In this document: one piece after another, positions 23,774-31,624 of the stretch
How the letters are laid out: each line of letters opens with the position of its first letter
Position numbering within the stretch: position 1 is the stretch's first letter
DNA from: an uncultured Campylobacter sp.
GTDB taxonomy: Bacteria > Campylobacterota > Campylobacteria > Campylobacterales > Campylobacteraceae
DNA: 46,168 bases
Reading direction: 5' to 3'
Assembly (NCBI RefSeq): GCF_937973075.1
Contig: NZ_CALBWL010000071.1
Span: 1-46,168, forward strand
Notes under the pieces: generated by a model
Seen by the model: the letters and a program-made list of their open reading frames with translations, nothing else
Told to the model about the DNA's origin: nothing
Databases searched by the model: none
Made by a program: the position numbers and the translations under genes

Positions 23774-26164
23774 CTAGCCGAAGTTTACGGGGTCCATATC
23801 GATCTCGACGGGCAGATGCTCAAGCGCGCGCGCGGCGTTGATCAGCGGCATGTGCGAGCTGGCGCGCAGCAGAATTTCAAAACGAAATTTCGACGCGATA
23901 TAGGCGATACCCGCCTTGCCGTAGCCGATGATCTCGAAGCTCTCGCTCGCCTTCTCTTTCAAATACTGTGCGGAATTTTCGGCAAGATTTTCGGTTTTTA
24001 AATTTATAAAATTTTGCGCAGTGCTCTTTCTTTCAGGCTTTAAATTTACGCTATCGGCGCCTCCGTCGCAAGCTGAAATTTGCGCGGTATTTTTTAAATT
24101 TGAAGCGTTTTTTTGAGAGCCTAAATTTACATCGCCCGCGTGCAGATCCGAGCTTTGAAATTTAAAATTTGATATTTGCTTGCCGCCCTGCTGCGCAGAA
24201 TTTTGCAAATTTAAAGCGCTTAAATTTGCTCTCCTCGCGTCCAGCCCATCATGCGATACAAACGCGCTACTTCTCGCCTGTTTGCGGCGCAAAAGCTCAA
24301 GCGCCACGTTCATTATCTCGCTCGCCGCCTCTTCATTTTTGTGCGAGACCAGCACGCGCAAAAGCCGCATATACGGCGGATAAAGCCCCTCGCGAAACTC
24401 AGCCTCGTCGCGCAAAAAATCATCGTAGTTTTCGATATAATTCCTAAAAAAGCCGCTCTGGCGCGTCTGTATGACGACCCTACCCTGCCCCGAGCGACCC
24501 GCGCGGCCAGCCACCTGCATCGCAAGCGCCAGCGTCTTTTCGCGCGCCCTAAAATCGGGATAGCTCAGATGCTCGTCGATCCCCATTATCACCGCAAGAT
24601 CCACGCCGTGGTAATCGTGCCCCTTACTAAGCATCTGCGTGCCTACCAAAATGTCGATTTTATGGGCGTTAAAGTTATTTAGCAGTGCCTCGAGCTTGCT
24701 CTGCGTGGTGATCTCGTCGCGATCAAATTTTGCGATGCGGGCGCTTGGAAAACGCGCCGCAAGCTGTGCGGCAAGCTCGCCGGTGCCGATCTTGCGCGCC
24801 TGCATCACTTCGCCGCCGCAGTTTTCGCAAGACGCCCTGTAAAACGTGCTAAAGCCGCAGTAATGGCACTTCAGCGCCGCAGCGTCCGCGTGATAGCTCA
24901 TCCCGACGGCGCAAAACGGACAGCGCACGATCTGCCCGCAGTTTTCGCAGACCATATATTTGTAGTTCGCGCGCGTCGGCAAAAACACGACCGCCTGCTT
25001 GCCGGCTTTGAGGCTACGCTCGATCTCGGTTAAAATTTTAGGACTCAGCCCCGTCTCGCTCTCGTCGAAAATGAAGCGCTTGGCGCTGCTAAAATAGGTG
25101 CCGCGCAGGCGGAAATGCGGCTGCTTCGCGTAGGTGCTAAGCGCTGGCGTCGCGGAGCCCAAAACCACGCGTATGCCAAGCTTTTTGCCGACGAAAATTG
25201 CGGCGTCGCGGGCATTTAGACGCGGCGCGGCGGCTGATTTATAGCTGTCGTCGTGCTCCTCGTCCACGACGATGAGGCCCAGATCGCTAAAGGGCAACAA
25301 CAGCGCCGAGCGGGCACCCGCGATGAGCCGGATCTCGCCTGCGTTAAATTTCGCTAGAATTTCACGCTTTTTTTTGGGCGAAATTTTGGAGTGCCAGACG
25401 CCGAGCCGCTCGCCGAAATAGCTTTGTAGCCGCTTCGTCATCTGCGGCGTGAGCGAGATTTCTGGCATCAAAAACAGCGCCTGCTTGCCCGCAGCGAGCG
25501 CCTGCGCGATCAGTGCGATATAAATTTCGCTCTTGCCGCTGCCCGTATCGCCGAAAATAAGCGACGTCTCGTTGGCTTCAGCAAATTTACGCGCTTGCTC
25601 CTGCGCGGGGGTGAGGTTTGGAATTTTACCTATTTGAAGCGGAGATAACGACATTGAAGCGGGGTTTTGAACTACGGCGAAATTTTGTGTGGCACTAAAA
25701 TTCCCGTCAAAAGCAGAATTTTGTGCGGTGATGGAATTCTGCTCGGAAATAAAATTTTGTTCGCGGGTAGAAGTTTGCTTGCAAGCTAAGACCAACTCAC
25801 TAACGGGAATTTGCTTGCAAGCGTAATTCCGCTCGGTAGTGGGATCCTCCTGCGAATTCCGCAAATCCTGCGTCGTCTCGCTTGCAGGCTCGAAAATCCC
25901 AAATGCAACGCCCTTTTCGCAAACATAATAACGCGCGATAAAATTTGCAAGTGCGATCTGAAACGGGCTAAATTTAAGCTGCGAAATCTCTAAAATTTCC
26001 TTAGTTTTGAAGCTCGGCTTTGCAACCTCGCGCAGGATCACGGCGGATTTGACACTTGATTTTACGGGAACGGATACGATTTGATAAGTTGGGATTTTAA
26101 AATTTGAACTATAAGTAAGCGGCTTTAGGCTAGCGCCCAAAACCGCAACTTCATAATAGAGCAT
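23774..26164 (-). CDS. priA: Primosomal helicase PriA with two low-complexity insertions
   Basis: 3'-5' DNA helicase that reloads the replisome at stalled forks. Walker A G-D-T-G-S-G-K-S is at residues 205-212, D-E-E-H is the Walker B box, and eight zinc cysteines sit in the C-E-N-C ... C-P-F-C and C-H-Y-C ... C-E-N-C pairs. Helicase motifs G-T-Q-M-L-S-K-G-H-D and A-G-R-A-G-R are present. Campylobacter PriA is about 610 residues; this has 796. The extra lies at about 94-175 (between the DNA-binding and helicase domains) and about 626-742 (before the last domain), both N/Q/S/K-rich RAATTY islands. All catalytic parts are intact. Starts at 26164, just after the prepilin gene. Confidence 0.93.
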   Translation of the reverse strand: MLYYEVAVLGASLKPLTYSSNFKIPTYQIVSVPVKSSVKSAVILREVAKPSFKTKEILEISQLKFSPFQIALANFIARYYVCEKGVAFGIFEPASETTQDLRNSQEDPTTERNYACKQIPVSELVLACKQTSTREQNFISEQNSITAQNSAFDGNFSATQNFAVVQNPASMSLSPLQIGKIPNLTPAQEQARKFAEANETSLIFGDTGSGKSEIYIALIAQALAAGKQALFLMPEISLTPQMTKRLQSYFGERLGVWHSKISPKKKREILAKFNAGEIRLIAGARSALLLPFSDLGLIVVDEEHDDSYKSAAAPRLNARDAAIFVGKKLGIRVVLGSATPALSTYAKQPHFRLRGTYFSSAKRFIFDESETGLSPKILTEIERSLKAGKQAVVFLPTRANYKYMVCENCGQIVRCPFCAVGMSYHADAAALKCHYCGFSTFYRASCENCGGEVMQARKIGTGELAAQLAARFPSARIAKFDRDEITTQSKLEALLNNFNAHKIDILVGTQMLSKGHDYHGVDLAVIMGIDEHLSYPDFRAREKTLALAMQVAGRAGRSGQGRVVIQTRQSGFFRNYIENYDDFLRDEAEFREGLYPPYMRLLRVLVSHKNEEAASEIMNVALELLRRKQARSSAFVSHDGLDARRANLSALNLQNSAQQGGKQISNFKFQSSDLHAGDVNLGSQKNASNLKNTAQISACDGGADSVNLKPERKSTAQNFINLKTENLAENSAQYLKEKASESFEIIGYGKAGIAYIASKFRFEILLRASSHMPLINAARALEHLPVEIDMDPVNFG

Positions 26165-26168
26165 TTAG

Positions 26169-26642
26169 CTATTGAGCTAAAGATTGGCAAAGCTCGTCTT
26201 TGTGATCGCAGTCAAATGAGCCTACGTTTCTACCCGCTGCCGTAGCCAAAGCCGATGTCGGATAGTAATCAAAAGTAGTTCTTTTTCCTGCCACTCTAGC
26301 GATATATGTAGATGTTGCATTGGCATTGCCGTTCGTAACCAAAGTCCAGCCGTTCCTACCGCCATCTTTCATAGGATAGATAGGTTGCTGCAAAACGCCT
26401 TCAAAAAGAGTGGCATTGTCTGAACCCTCCAAAGCAGGCCACGTAGTCACGCCCCTCATCATATTCTCGCTTCTAACTAGAGAAAGTCCGCTTCTAATAG
26501 CAGCGATATCCCCACGCATCTTAGCGATCGTAGCATCATCGCGCGTAGCGGCTAATCTAGGCACCGCGATGCCCGCCAAAATACCTAAAACGACGATGAC
26601 GAAAACAAGCTCTATCATCGTAAAAGCTTTTAAATTTTTCAT
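26169..26642 (-). CDS. Type II/IV prepilin-like protein (pseudopilin)
   Basis: 157 residues. Short leader M-K-N-L-K-A, then F-T-M-I-E-L-V-F-V-I-V-V-L-G-I-L-A-G: the class III prepilin signature with Glu at +5 of the mature protein. The usual Gly before the cut is Ala here. A soluble domain follows, ending in a C-D-H-K-D-E-L-C loop that looks like a disulfide-closed C-terminal loop. In campylobacters such pseudopilins serve natural transformation (the Cts system), which would fit the RAATTY theme, but this gene's own role is inferred. AAAGGA precedes the ATG, and priA follows four bases after its stop. Confidence 0.88.
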   Translation of the reverse strand: MKNLKAFTMIELVFVIVVLGILAGIAVPRLAATRDDATIAKMRGDIAAIRSGLSLVRSENMMRGVTTWPALEGSDNATLFEGVLQQPIYPMKDGGRNGWTLVTNGNANATSTYIARVAGKRTTFDYYPTSALATAAGRNVGSFDCDHKDELCQSLAQ

Positions 26643-26670
26643 GTTAAATCCTTTGATTTAAAGTAAGATG

Positions 26671-26676
26671 ATTATA
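26671..26676 (-). promoter_or_regulatory. -10 box for the prepilin-priA unit
   Basis: On the minus strand GGCTATAAT ends 28 bases before the prepilin ATG (26642). It is a strong match with no clear -35, as usual in Campylobacter. It would drive both genes. Confidence 0.65.
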
Positions 26677-26724
26677 GCCAAATTTAAATAAAATTAATTT
26701 TAGTTAAAGAAAAAATCCTGCATT

Positions 26725-27726
26725 TTAAATGGAATTTTGTGAAATTTCATTAAATTCTGCGATTTTTTGTCCGAATTTTACGGACGTATCAGTCGGGGTT
26801 TCAAATTTCAAAAACTCGCTTTGCGCTACAAGTACGATCGTCGAGCCCAGCTCAAAATTTCCCAAATGATCGCCCTTTTTGAAGTTTAAATTTTCATATT
26901 CGTAAAGCGCCTCAGCTCTACTTGCGCATGCATTCGTTTGTATTCGCGCATCGAAATCAAATCTCATCTTGCCGACGTTTAAAGCACCCACGAAAACCAT
27001 CCACAAAATCCCGCGGCTAGGCATTTTGCACTTCAAAATTACGCGCTCGTTTTTGGCGTAGAGGTTTGGAATCTTAAGTAAAAATTTCTTCGCCACGCTG
27101 TAGAGATCAGCGGGTATGTAAAGCGCCTGCAGCACGCTTAGATCGCACGGCGCGTGATAATGATGATAATCGCGCGGACTTAGATAGATGTTTGCGTAGC
27201 TTAAATTTACGCCCTTTGTATTTTCGCCGCCTTGGGCGTCCTCTGCGCTCGTTTCGCGGTTCGCACCGCTTTTATCGCTATAAATTTCAGCTCGCACGCC
27301 GCTCGCGACATAAGTTGCGCCGTTTTCGCCGCTTATGATTTTCACTTGCGCGGCGCCCGCCCCGTCATCTAAATTTTTAACCGCTCCGCCGCTTTCGCTT
27401 GCCGTAAACGTGCGCCCCAGCAGCTCGCTAAGGCTGTATTCGCAGCCTTTTACGCTAAAAGCTCGCATATCGGCGCAGCATCCGCTCTCAAAGATCACGC
27501 CGTCGCTAGGGCTTATGAAGGCTCGCTCGTCCGTCGCTATCTCGCGCGGACACAGCAAGCGGCGGGTAAAAAGCGCGTTTAGGCTCACGTAGCTTTGCGG
27601 CGGATCAAATTCGCTCATATCGATTTTAAAAAATTCTACATATTTGCGGTTGATAAAATTTTGTATAAATTTGGGGAATTTTACCGCGGCGATAACCCCA
27701 AAAATCCTCGAAATAAAACTTCTCAT
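26725..27726 (-). CDS. psd: Phosphatidylserine decarboxylase proenzyme
   Basis: Makes phosphatidylethanolamine from phosphatidylserine at the inner membrane. The self-cleavage site L-G-S-T (Ser295 becomes the pyruvoyl group) lies in F-E-L-G-S-T-I-V-L. The catalytic Y-H-H-Y-H-A-P is at about 187-193 and P-S-D-G at 73-76. Length is 333, against about 265 for the family. A Gly/Ala/Ser-rich block at about 110-173 accounts for the excess, between the conserved L-L-G-R and V-N-L-S-Y-A-N-I-Y-L-S strands, with only a few RAATTY words. Directly abuts the metallophosphoesterase gene (TAG then ATG). Confidence 0.93.
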   Translation of the reverse strand: MRSFISRIFGVIAAVKFPKFIQNFINRKYVEFFKIDMSEFDPPQSYVSLNALFTRRLLCPREIATDERAFISPSDGVIFESGCCADMRAFSVKGCEYSLSELLGRTFTASESGGAVKNLDDGAGAAQVKIISGENGATYVASGVRAEIYSDKSGANRETSAEDAQGGENTKGVNLSYANIYLSPRDYHHYHAPCDLSVLQALYIPADLYSVAKKFLLKIPNLYAKNERVILKCKMPSRGILWMVFVGALNVGKMRFDFDARIQTNACASRAEALYEYENLNFKKGDHLGNFELGSTIVLVAQSEFLKFETPTDTSVKFGQKIAEFNEISQNSI

Positions 27727-28854
27727 CTATGCCTTTCTAAGCTTAAGCAGCGCGATCTCTGCATCGGCAAAGACCCTTATCGGCGGGCCCCAAAACCCTA
27801 CGCCGCTGCTTACGTAAATTTGCTTCAGCCCGTCGTTATACAGCCCGTAAAGATACTTCTGGCTAAGCAGCACCAAAAGCGTCCACGGAAAAATTTGCCC
27901 CGCGTGCGTGTGCCCGCAGATACACAGATCGACCTCGTCGCGCACGAAGTCCACGACGTATTTGGGCTGATGCGCGAGTAAAATTTTTGGTTTATCGGGG
28001 TTTGCCTGCGCTAGCGCAGCGTTTAGATCGGGCTGCATGTATCCGAAGCGAAAGCCGCTAAGATCGTGCACGCCCATTAAATTTAGCCCCTCAAATTCCA
28101 CGCTTTCGTTTTGCAGCACGCGCACGCCCGCTTTTTGCATCGCCGCGATAAGTCCGCTTGCGTCGCCGCGGTAATACTCGTGGTTGCCCGTGACGAAAAA
28201 GATAGGTTTTTTAATCGCCTCAAGGGGCTGCAAAATATCCCCGAGTTCATCCGAGCGTAGATCAAACATATCGCCCACGATCAGCAGCGCGTCATAATTT
28301 AGCGAGTTTATCTGCGCTACGACGCCTTGCAAAAATTCCTTTTTCAAAAACTCACCCAGATGCACGTCCGAGATGACGGCAAAACTTAGCTCGCGAGCTA
28401 AGTTTTTGATTTTTATTTCGCGCTCGGTGATTTTTGGAATTTTTAGTGCATTATAAAGCCCCTTAAAAATATAGCTAAACGCCATTATTACAAAGGTTAC
28501 GTCTATAAAGGTTTTTAAAAATTTCCGCCTGTTTTCGCTAAATTTAACCACATGCGCGGCTGCGCTTAGCACATCGTAAGCAAGGCAGATAAAAAAGAGC
28601 GAAAAGGACGCCGCCATGCAAAATACACATAGTTTATAGAGTAGCTCGTTTTTAAAGCTTCCATTAAGCCCAAAACCCACAAAAAATATCGCATCTAAAA
28701 TCGCTAAAGCTACGCAAAGCAAAATCAGGGCAGGGCGAAACGTAGCGAAGCCTTTATATGGCGTAAAGCGCGCGCTGATCGATCTGTAGACGTAAAGATT
28801 AAAAAACAGAAATAAAACGGTGCCGACGATCGGAAAAATATAGGCGCTTTTCAA
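27727..28854 (-). CDS. Membrane-anchored metallophosphoesterase (YkuE-like)
   Basis: 375 residues. Three to four N-terminal membrane helices (residues 1-130), then a calcineurin-type phosphoesterase domain with I-S-D-V-H-L-G, G-D-M-F-D, G-N-H-E-Y-Y and G-H-T-H-A-G, the complete two-metal ligand set. The active domain is probably on the cytoplasmic or membrane face. YkuE- and LpxH-like relatives act on lipid-linked phosphates; coexpression with psd hints at phospholipid metabolism, but the substrate is unknown. TTG start at 28854, three bases after the regulator gene. C. jejuni has such a gene beside psd, as I recall. Confidence 0.92.
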   Translation of the reverse strand: MKSAYIFPIVGTVLFLFFNLYVYRSISARFTPYKGFATFRPALILLCVALAILDAIFFVGFGLNGSFKNELLYKLCVFCMAASFSLFFICLAYDVLSAAAHVVKFSENRRKFLKTFIDVTFVIMAFSYIFKGLYNALKIPKITEREIKIKNLARELSFAVISDVHLGEFLKKEFLQGVVAQINSLNYDALLIVGDMFDLRSDELGDILQPLEAIKKPIFFVTGNHEYYRGDASGLIAAMQKAGVRVLQNESVEFEGLNLMGVHDLSGFRFGYMQPDLNAALAQANPDKPKILLAHQPKYVVDFVRDEVDLCICGHTHAGQIFPWTLLVLLSQKYLYGLYNDGLKQIYVSSGVGFWGPPIRVFADAEIALLKLRKA

Positions 28855-28857
28855 ACT

Positions 28858-29496
28858 CTAGCCTTGGATATACTCATCCAGCTTATCTTTATCAAAGCCC
28901 GTGATTTCTTGCTTATCGTCCAAAATTAGCGCACCGCTCTTTTTAAATTTAGTGATCGTGCGCGAGAATGTCTCGGGGGTGACATTTAGAATTTTAGCTA
29001 TTCTGGTGTATTTCGTGCTCATGAAAATATCAAAATTCTCGCTGATAAACTTAGCGATCTTGCCGTCGCAGTTAAGCACGACTTGATTATCAAAGACCGC
29101 ATTTAGCGCACGGATCTTCTCAGACATCGATTTTAAAAGCTCCAGGCAAATCTTTGGATCGCTCATAAACTCGTTTTTAAATTTTTCATAATCGATCTTT
29201 AGCACCTCGCCGTTTGTCGAAAACACGCCGCTTGCAGGATAGCTCGTCTCTTCGAAATTTACCATCTCCGCCACGAGCGAGATGGGGCGGATCTCGCGCA
29301 TATGGATCTCACGCCCCTTTGCGGAGGTTTTATAGATTTTTAAAATCCCTTTTAGCAGGATTAATAGATACTGCGAGCGCTCGCCCTCGAAAAACAAAAT
29401 TTCGCCCTTTTTGTAGCTTTTATGGATGCTAATCTGCTCCAAACGATTGATTTGCGCTGTGCTTAGAGCTTTAAAATAAGGAATTCTCTCAAGCAT
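28858..29496 (-). CDS. Crp/Fnr-family transcription regulator
   Basis: 212 residues: a cyclic-nucleotide-like beta barrel (K-G-E-I-L-F-F-E-G-E, about 31-40), a dimerisation helix, and a helix-turn-helix with V-T-P-E-T-F-S-R-T-I near residues 171-180. There is no N-terminal Cys cluster, so it is not an oxygen-sensing Fnr, and the cAMP-binding R-E-x-A-L-L pattern is absent. The ligand is unknown. It is of the general NssR type of campylobacters, though orthology is not shown. It lies between mscL (gap 9) and the metallophosphoesterase gene (gap 3), unusual company for a regulator; as I recall C. jejuni lacks it at this place. Confidence 0.9.
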   Translation of the reverse strand: MLERIPYFKALSTAQINRLEQISIHKSYKKGEILFFEGERSQYLLILLKGILKIYKTSAKGREIHMREIRPISLVAEMVNFEETSYPASGVFSTNGEVLKIDYEKFKNEFMSDPKICLELLKSMSEKIRALNAVFDNQVVLNCDGKIAKFISENFDIFMSTKYTRIAKILNVTPETFSRTITKFKKSGALILDDKQEITGFDKDKLDEYIQG

Positions 29497-29505
29497 CGCC
29501 GCGAC

Positions 29506-29910
29506 CTATTTTTTAAGCAGGTCTCTTATCTCGGTAAGAAGTTTAATCTCTTCGCTAGGCTCGGCAGGTGCGGCAGGCTCTGGCGCAGGCTCGGCAGGCT
29601 TTTTAAGCTTATTGATCGCCTTGATCGCGCAGAATATACAAAACGCGATGATTATAAAATCGACCGTTACTTGGATAAACGAGCCGTAGTTTATCGTAAC
29701 GGCCGGGGTCTGCCCCACCGCTTCTTTTAGCACGATCTTAAGATCGGTAAAATTCATGCCTCCCGTAAGAAGTCCTAAAACCGGCATCATGATGTCGCTT
29801 ACGAGCGAGGTTACGATCTTGCCGAAAGCCCCGCCGATGACGACGCCCACCGCCATATCGATGACGTTGCCTTTCATTGCAAATTCTTTGAATTCCTGAA
29901 TGAAACTCAT
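29506..29910 (-). CDS. mscL: Large-conductance mechanosensitive channel
   Basis: 134 residues, normal for MscL. F-K-E-F-A-M-K-G-N-V-I-D-M-A-V-G-V-V-I-G-G-A-F is the first pore helix; a second helix at about 72-95 (Q-V-T-V-D-F-I-I-I-A-F) and a C-terminal Pro/Glu/Ala linker and helix (L-L-T-E-I-R-D-L-L) follow. It opens under membrane tension to release solutes on osmotic downshock. AAGGAGACA precedes the ATG. It leads the minus-strand operon mscL, regulator, phosphoesterase, psd, all bearing on the membrane. Confidence 0.96.
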   Translation of the reverse strand: MSFIQEFKEFAMKGNVIDMAVGVVIGGAFGKIVTSLVSDIMMPVLGLLTGGMNFTDLKIVLKEAVGQTPAVTINYGSFIQVTVDFIIIAFCIFCAIKAINKLKKPAEPAPEPAAPAEPSEEIKLLTEIRDLLKK

Positions 29911-29986
29911 ATTGTCTCCTTAAATAAAATGCGCCGATATTAGCCTATTTTTGCTTTGTTTTTGCTTTTTATCAGGAAGTAAAAAG

Positions 29987-29992
29987 TATAAT
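29987..29992 (+). promoter_or_regulatory. gltX -10 box
   Basis: TATAAT at 29987-29992, 32 bases before the TTG start of gltX, in the divergent gap with mscL. The ribosome site AAAGGA is at 30013-30018. Confidence 0.65.
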
Positions 29993-30024
29993 CCCAGCTT
30001 AAATTTAAACCCAAAGGACCTAAA

Positions 30025-31341
30025 TTGTATCGCTTCGCTCCGTCGCCCACCGGCGATATGCATATCGGAAATTTACGCGCGGCTATTTTTAACTATATCT
30101 GCTCGCTGCAGGATAAAAGCGGCTTTATTTTACGCATCGAGGATACCGACACTGCGCGCAATATCGAAGGCAAAGATCAAGAGATCATCGAAATTTTAAA
30201 GCGCTTCGGCATTGAATGGCAGAGCCTGTATTATCAAAGCAAAAATTTAAAATTTCATCAGCAGTTTGCTGCCAAGCTGCTCGCCGAGAAAAAGGCGTTT
30301 TGCTGTTTTTGTAGCGAGGAGGAGCTTGAGGCGAAAAAGCAAGCCGCCAAAGACGCGGGAGAGGCGTATCGCTACGACGGGCACTGCGAGCATTTAAGCG
30401 ACGAAGAAGTTCTAAGCAGCGAGAAGCCCTTTACTATTCGCCTTAAAAAGCCTGATCACGCGCTGGAATTTACCGACGCGATCAAAGGTCGTATCACATT
30501 TGAGCCGCAGAATATCGACAGCTTCGTCATTATGCGCGCGGACAAGACGCCAACTTATAACTTCGCCTGCGCCTGCGACGATATGATGCAGGGGGTGAGC
30601 TTCGTAATCCGCGGCGAAGATCACGTATCAAACACCCCGAAGCAAAACTGGATCCGCCAAAGCCTCGGCTACGACGGCGAGATCAAATACGCTCACCTGC
30701 CGATCATATTAAATTCCGAAGGCAAAAAGATGAGCAAGCGCGAGGATAGCTCCTCGGTAAAATGGCTGCTTCAAAGCGGCTACCTACCCGAGGCGATCGC
30801 GAACTATCTGATCCTGCTGGGCAACAAAACGCCGCGCGAGGTCTTTAGTATGGATGAGGCGGTGGAGTTTTTCGACATCGCTAAAATTTCAAAAAGCCCG
30901 GCTAAATTTGACGAGGACAAACTCGCCTTTATAAACCGCGAGCATATCAAAAGAGCGAGCGAGCAGCGCCTAGCGGAGCTTTTTGAGCTTGAGCCGAAAT
31001 TTGCGCCTTTGATAAAATTTTACACTCAAGAAGCGAGCCTTATTCCGCAGATCAAAGAAAAGATCGCAGCGATCTACGGCGCGAAAGATATCCCACAGGA
31101 GTGGGCGACGCAGGCGCAGGCGCTACGAGAGGCGATCTTAAATTTATTAAGCTCAAACGGCGCAAGCGCGGAATTTAATGATTTCAAAGCGGCGCTTTCG
31201 CAGGCTACAAATTTAAAAGGCAAGAGCCTGTTTATGCCGCTTAGGTTTTTACTGGCCGGCGCGCCGCACGGGCCGGAGCTTAGCGAGCTGTATCCGCTGA
31301 TCTGCGCCGATTTAAAGGAGATACTCGATGCTACTAAATAG
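30025..31341 (+). CDS. gltX: Glutamate--tRNA ligase
   Basis: Class I synthetase, 438 residues. H-I-G-N (residues 13-16) stands for the HIGH box in F-A-P-S-P-T-G-D-M-H-I-G-N, and K-K-M-S-K-R is the KMSKS loop. C-C-F-C in the connective region fits a zinc site. Campylobacterota carry two gltX genes, and in H. pylori one of them charges tRNA-Gln; the D-M-H-I-G-N-L-R-A-A form marks one of the two types, but I cannot say which tRNA this one serves. Start is TTG at 30025, fixed by the conserved Y-R-F-A-P-S-P-T-G. Overlaps yggT by 14 bases. Confidence 0.95.
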   Translation: MYRFAPSPTGDMHIGNLRAAIFNYICSLQDKSGFILRIEDTDTARNIEGKDQEIIEILKRFGIEWQSLYYQSKNLKFHQQFAAKLLAEKKAFCCFCSEEELEAKKQAAKDAGEAYRYDGHCEHLSDEEVLSSEKPFTIRLKKPDHALEFTDAIKGRITFEPQNIDSFVIMRADKTPTYNFACACDDMMQGVSFVIRGEDHVSNTPKQNWIRQSLGYDGEIKYAHLPIILNSEGKKMSKREDSSSVKWLLQSGYLPEAIANYLILLGNKTPREVFSMDEAVEFFDIAKISKSPAKFDEDKLAFINREHIKRASEQRLAELFELEPKFAPLIKFYTQEASLIPQIKEKIAAIYGAKDIPQEWATQAQALREAILNLLSSNGASAEFNDFKAALSQATNLKGKSLFMPLRFLLAGAPHGPELSELYPLICADLKEILDATK

Positions 31342-31624
31342 CGTATTTTACGGCATTTTAGTGAGTATTCACTACGTGATTCAAGCTTATATGATGCTAA
31401 TTTTCGTCGCCTGCGTTTTGAGTTTCATCCGCCCAAATCCGTTCGGTAAATTTTATAAAATCGTCCGCGCGATCTCTGCGCTTACGGAGCCTGCGTTTGC
31501 ATTGGTGCGCCGCTATCTGCCTACGACTTTCGGCGGATTTGATCTTTCGCCGCTTCTTATCCTACTCGTGCTTAACTTCTTTGATAGCGCGATAATCTAT
31601 ATCATCAATAGGACGGTCATTTGA
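31328..31624 (+). CDS. YggT-family membrane protein
   Basis: 98 residues with two hydrophobic segments (about 10-35 and 70-95). Between them is the family's P-N-P-F-G-K-F-Y-K-I-V turn, followed by A-L-T-E-P-A. YggT proteins are small inner-membrane proteins of unclear role, linked in other bacteria to division, osmotic stress and plastid-type nucleoid placing. It overlaps gltX by 14 bases and slt by four, so translation is coupled. The order gltX, yggT, slt is, as I recall, the same in C. jejuni. Confidence 0.92.
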   Translation: MLLNSVFYGILVSIHYVIQAYMMLIFVACVLSFIRPNPFGKFYKIVRAISALTEPAFALVRRYLPTTFGGFDLSPLLILLVLNFFDSAIIYIINRTVI

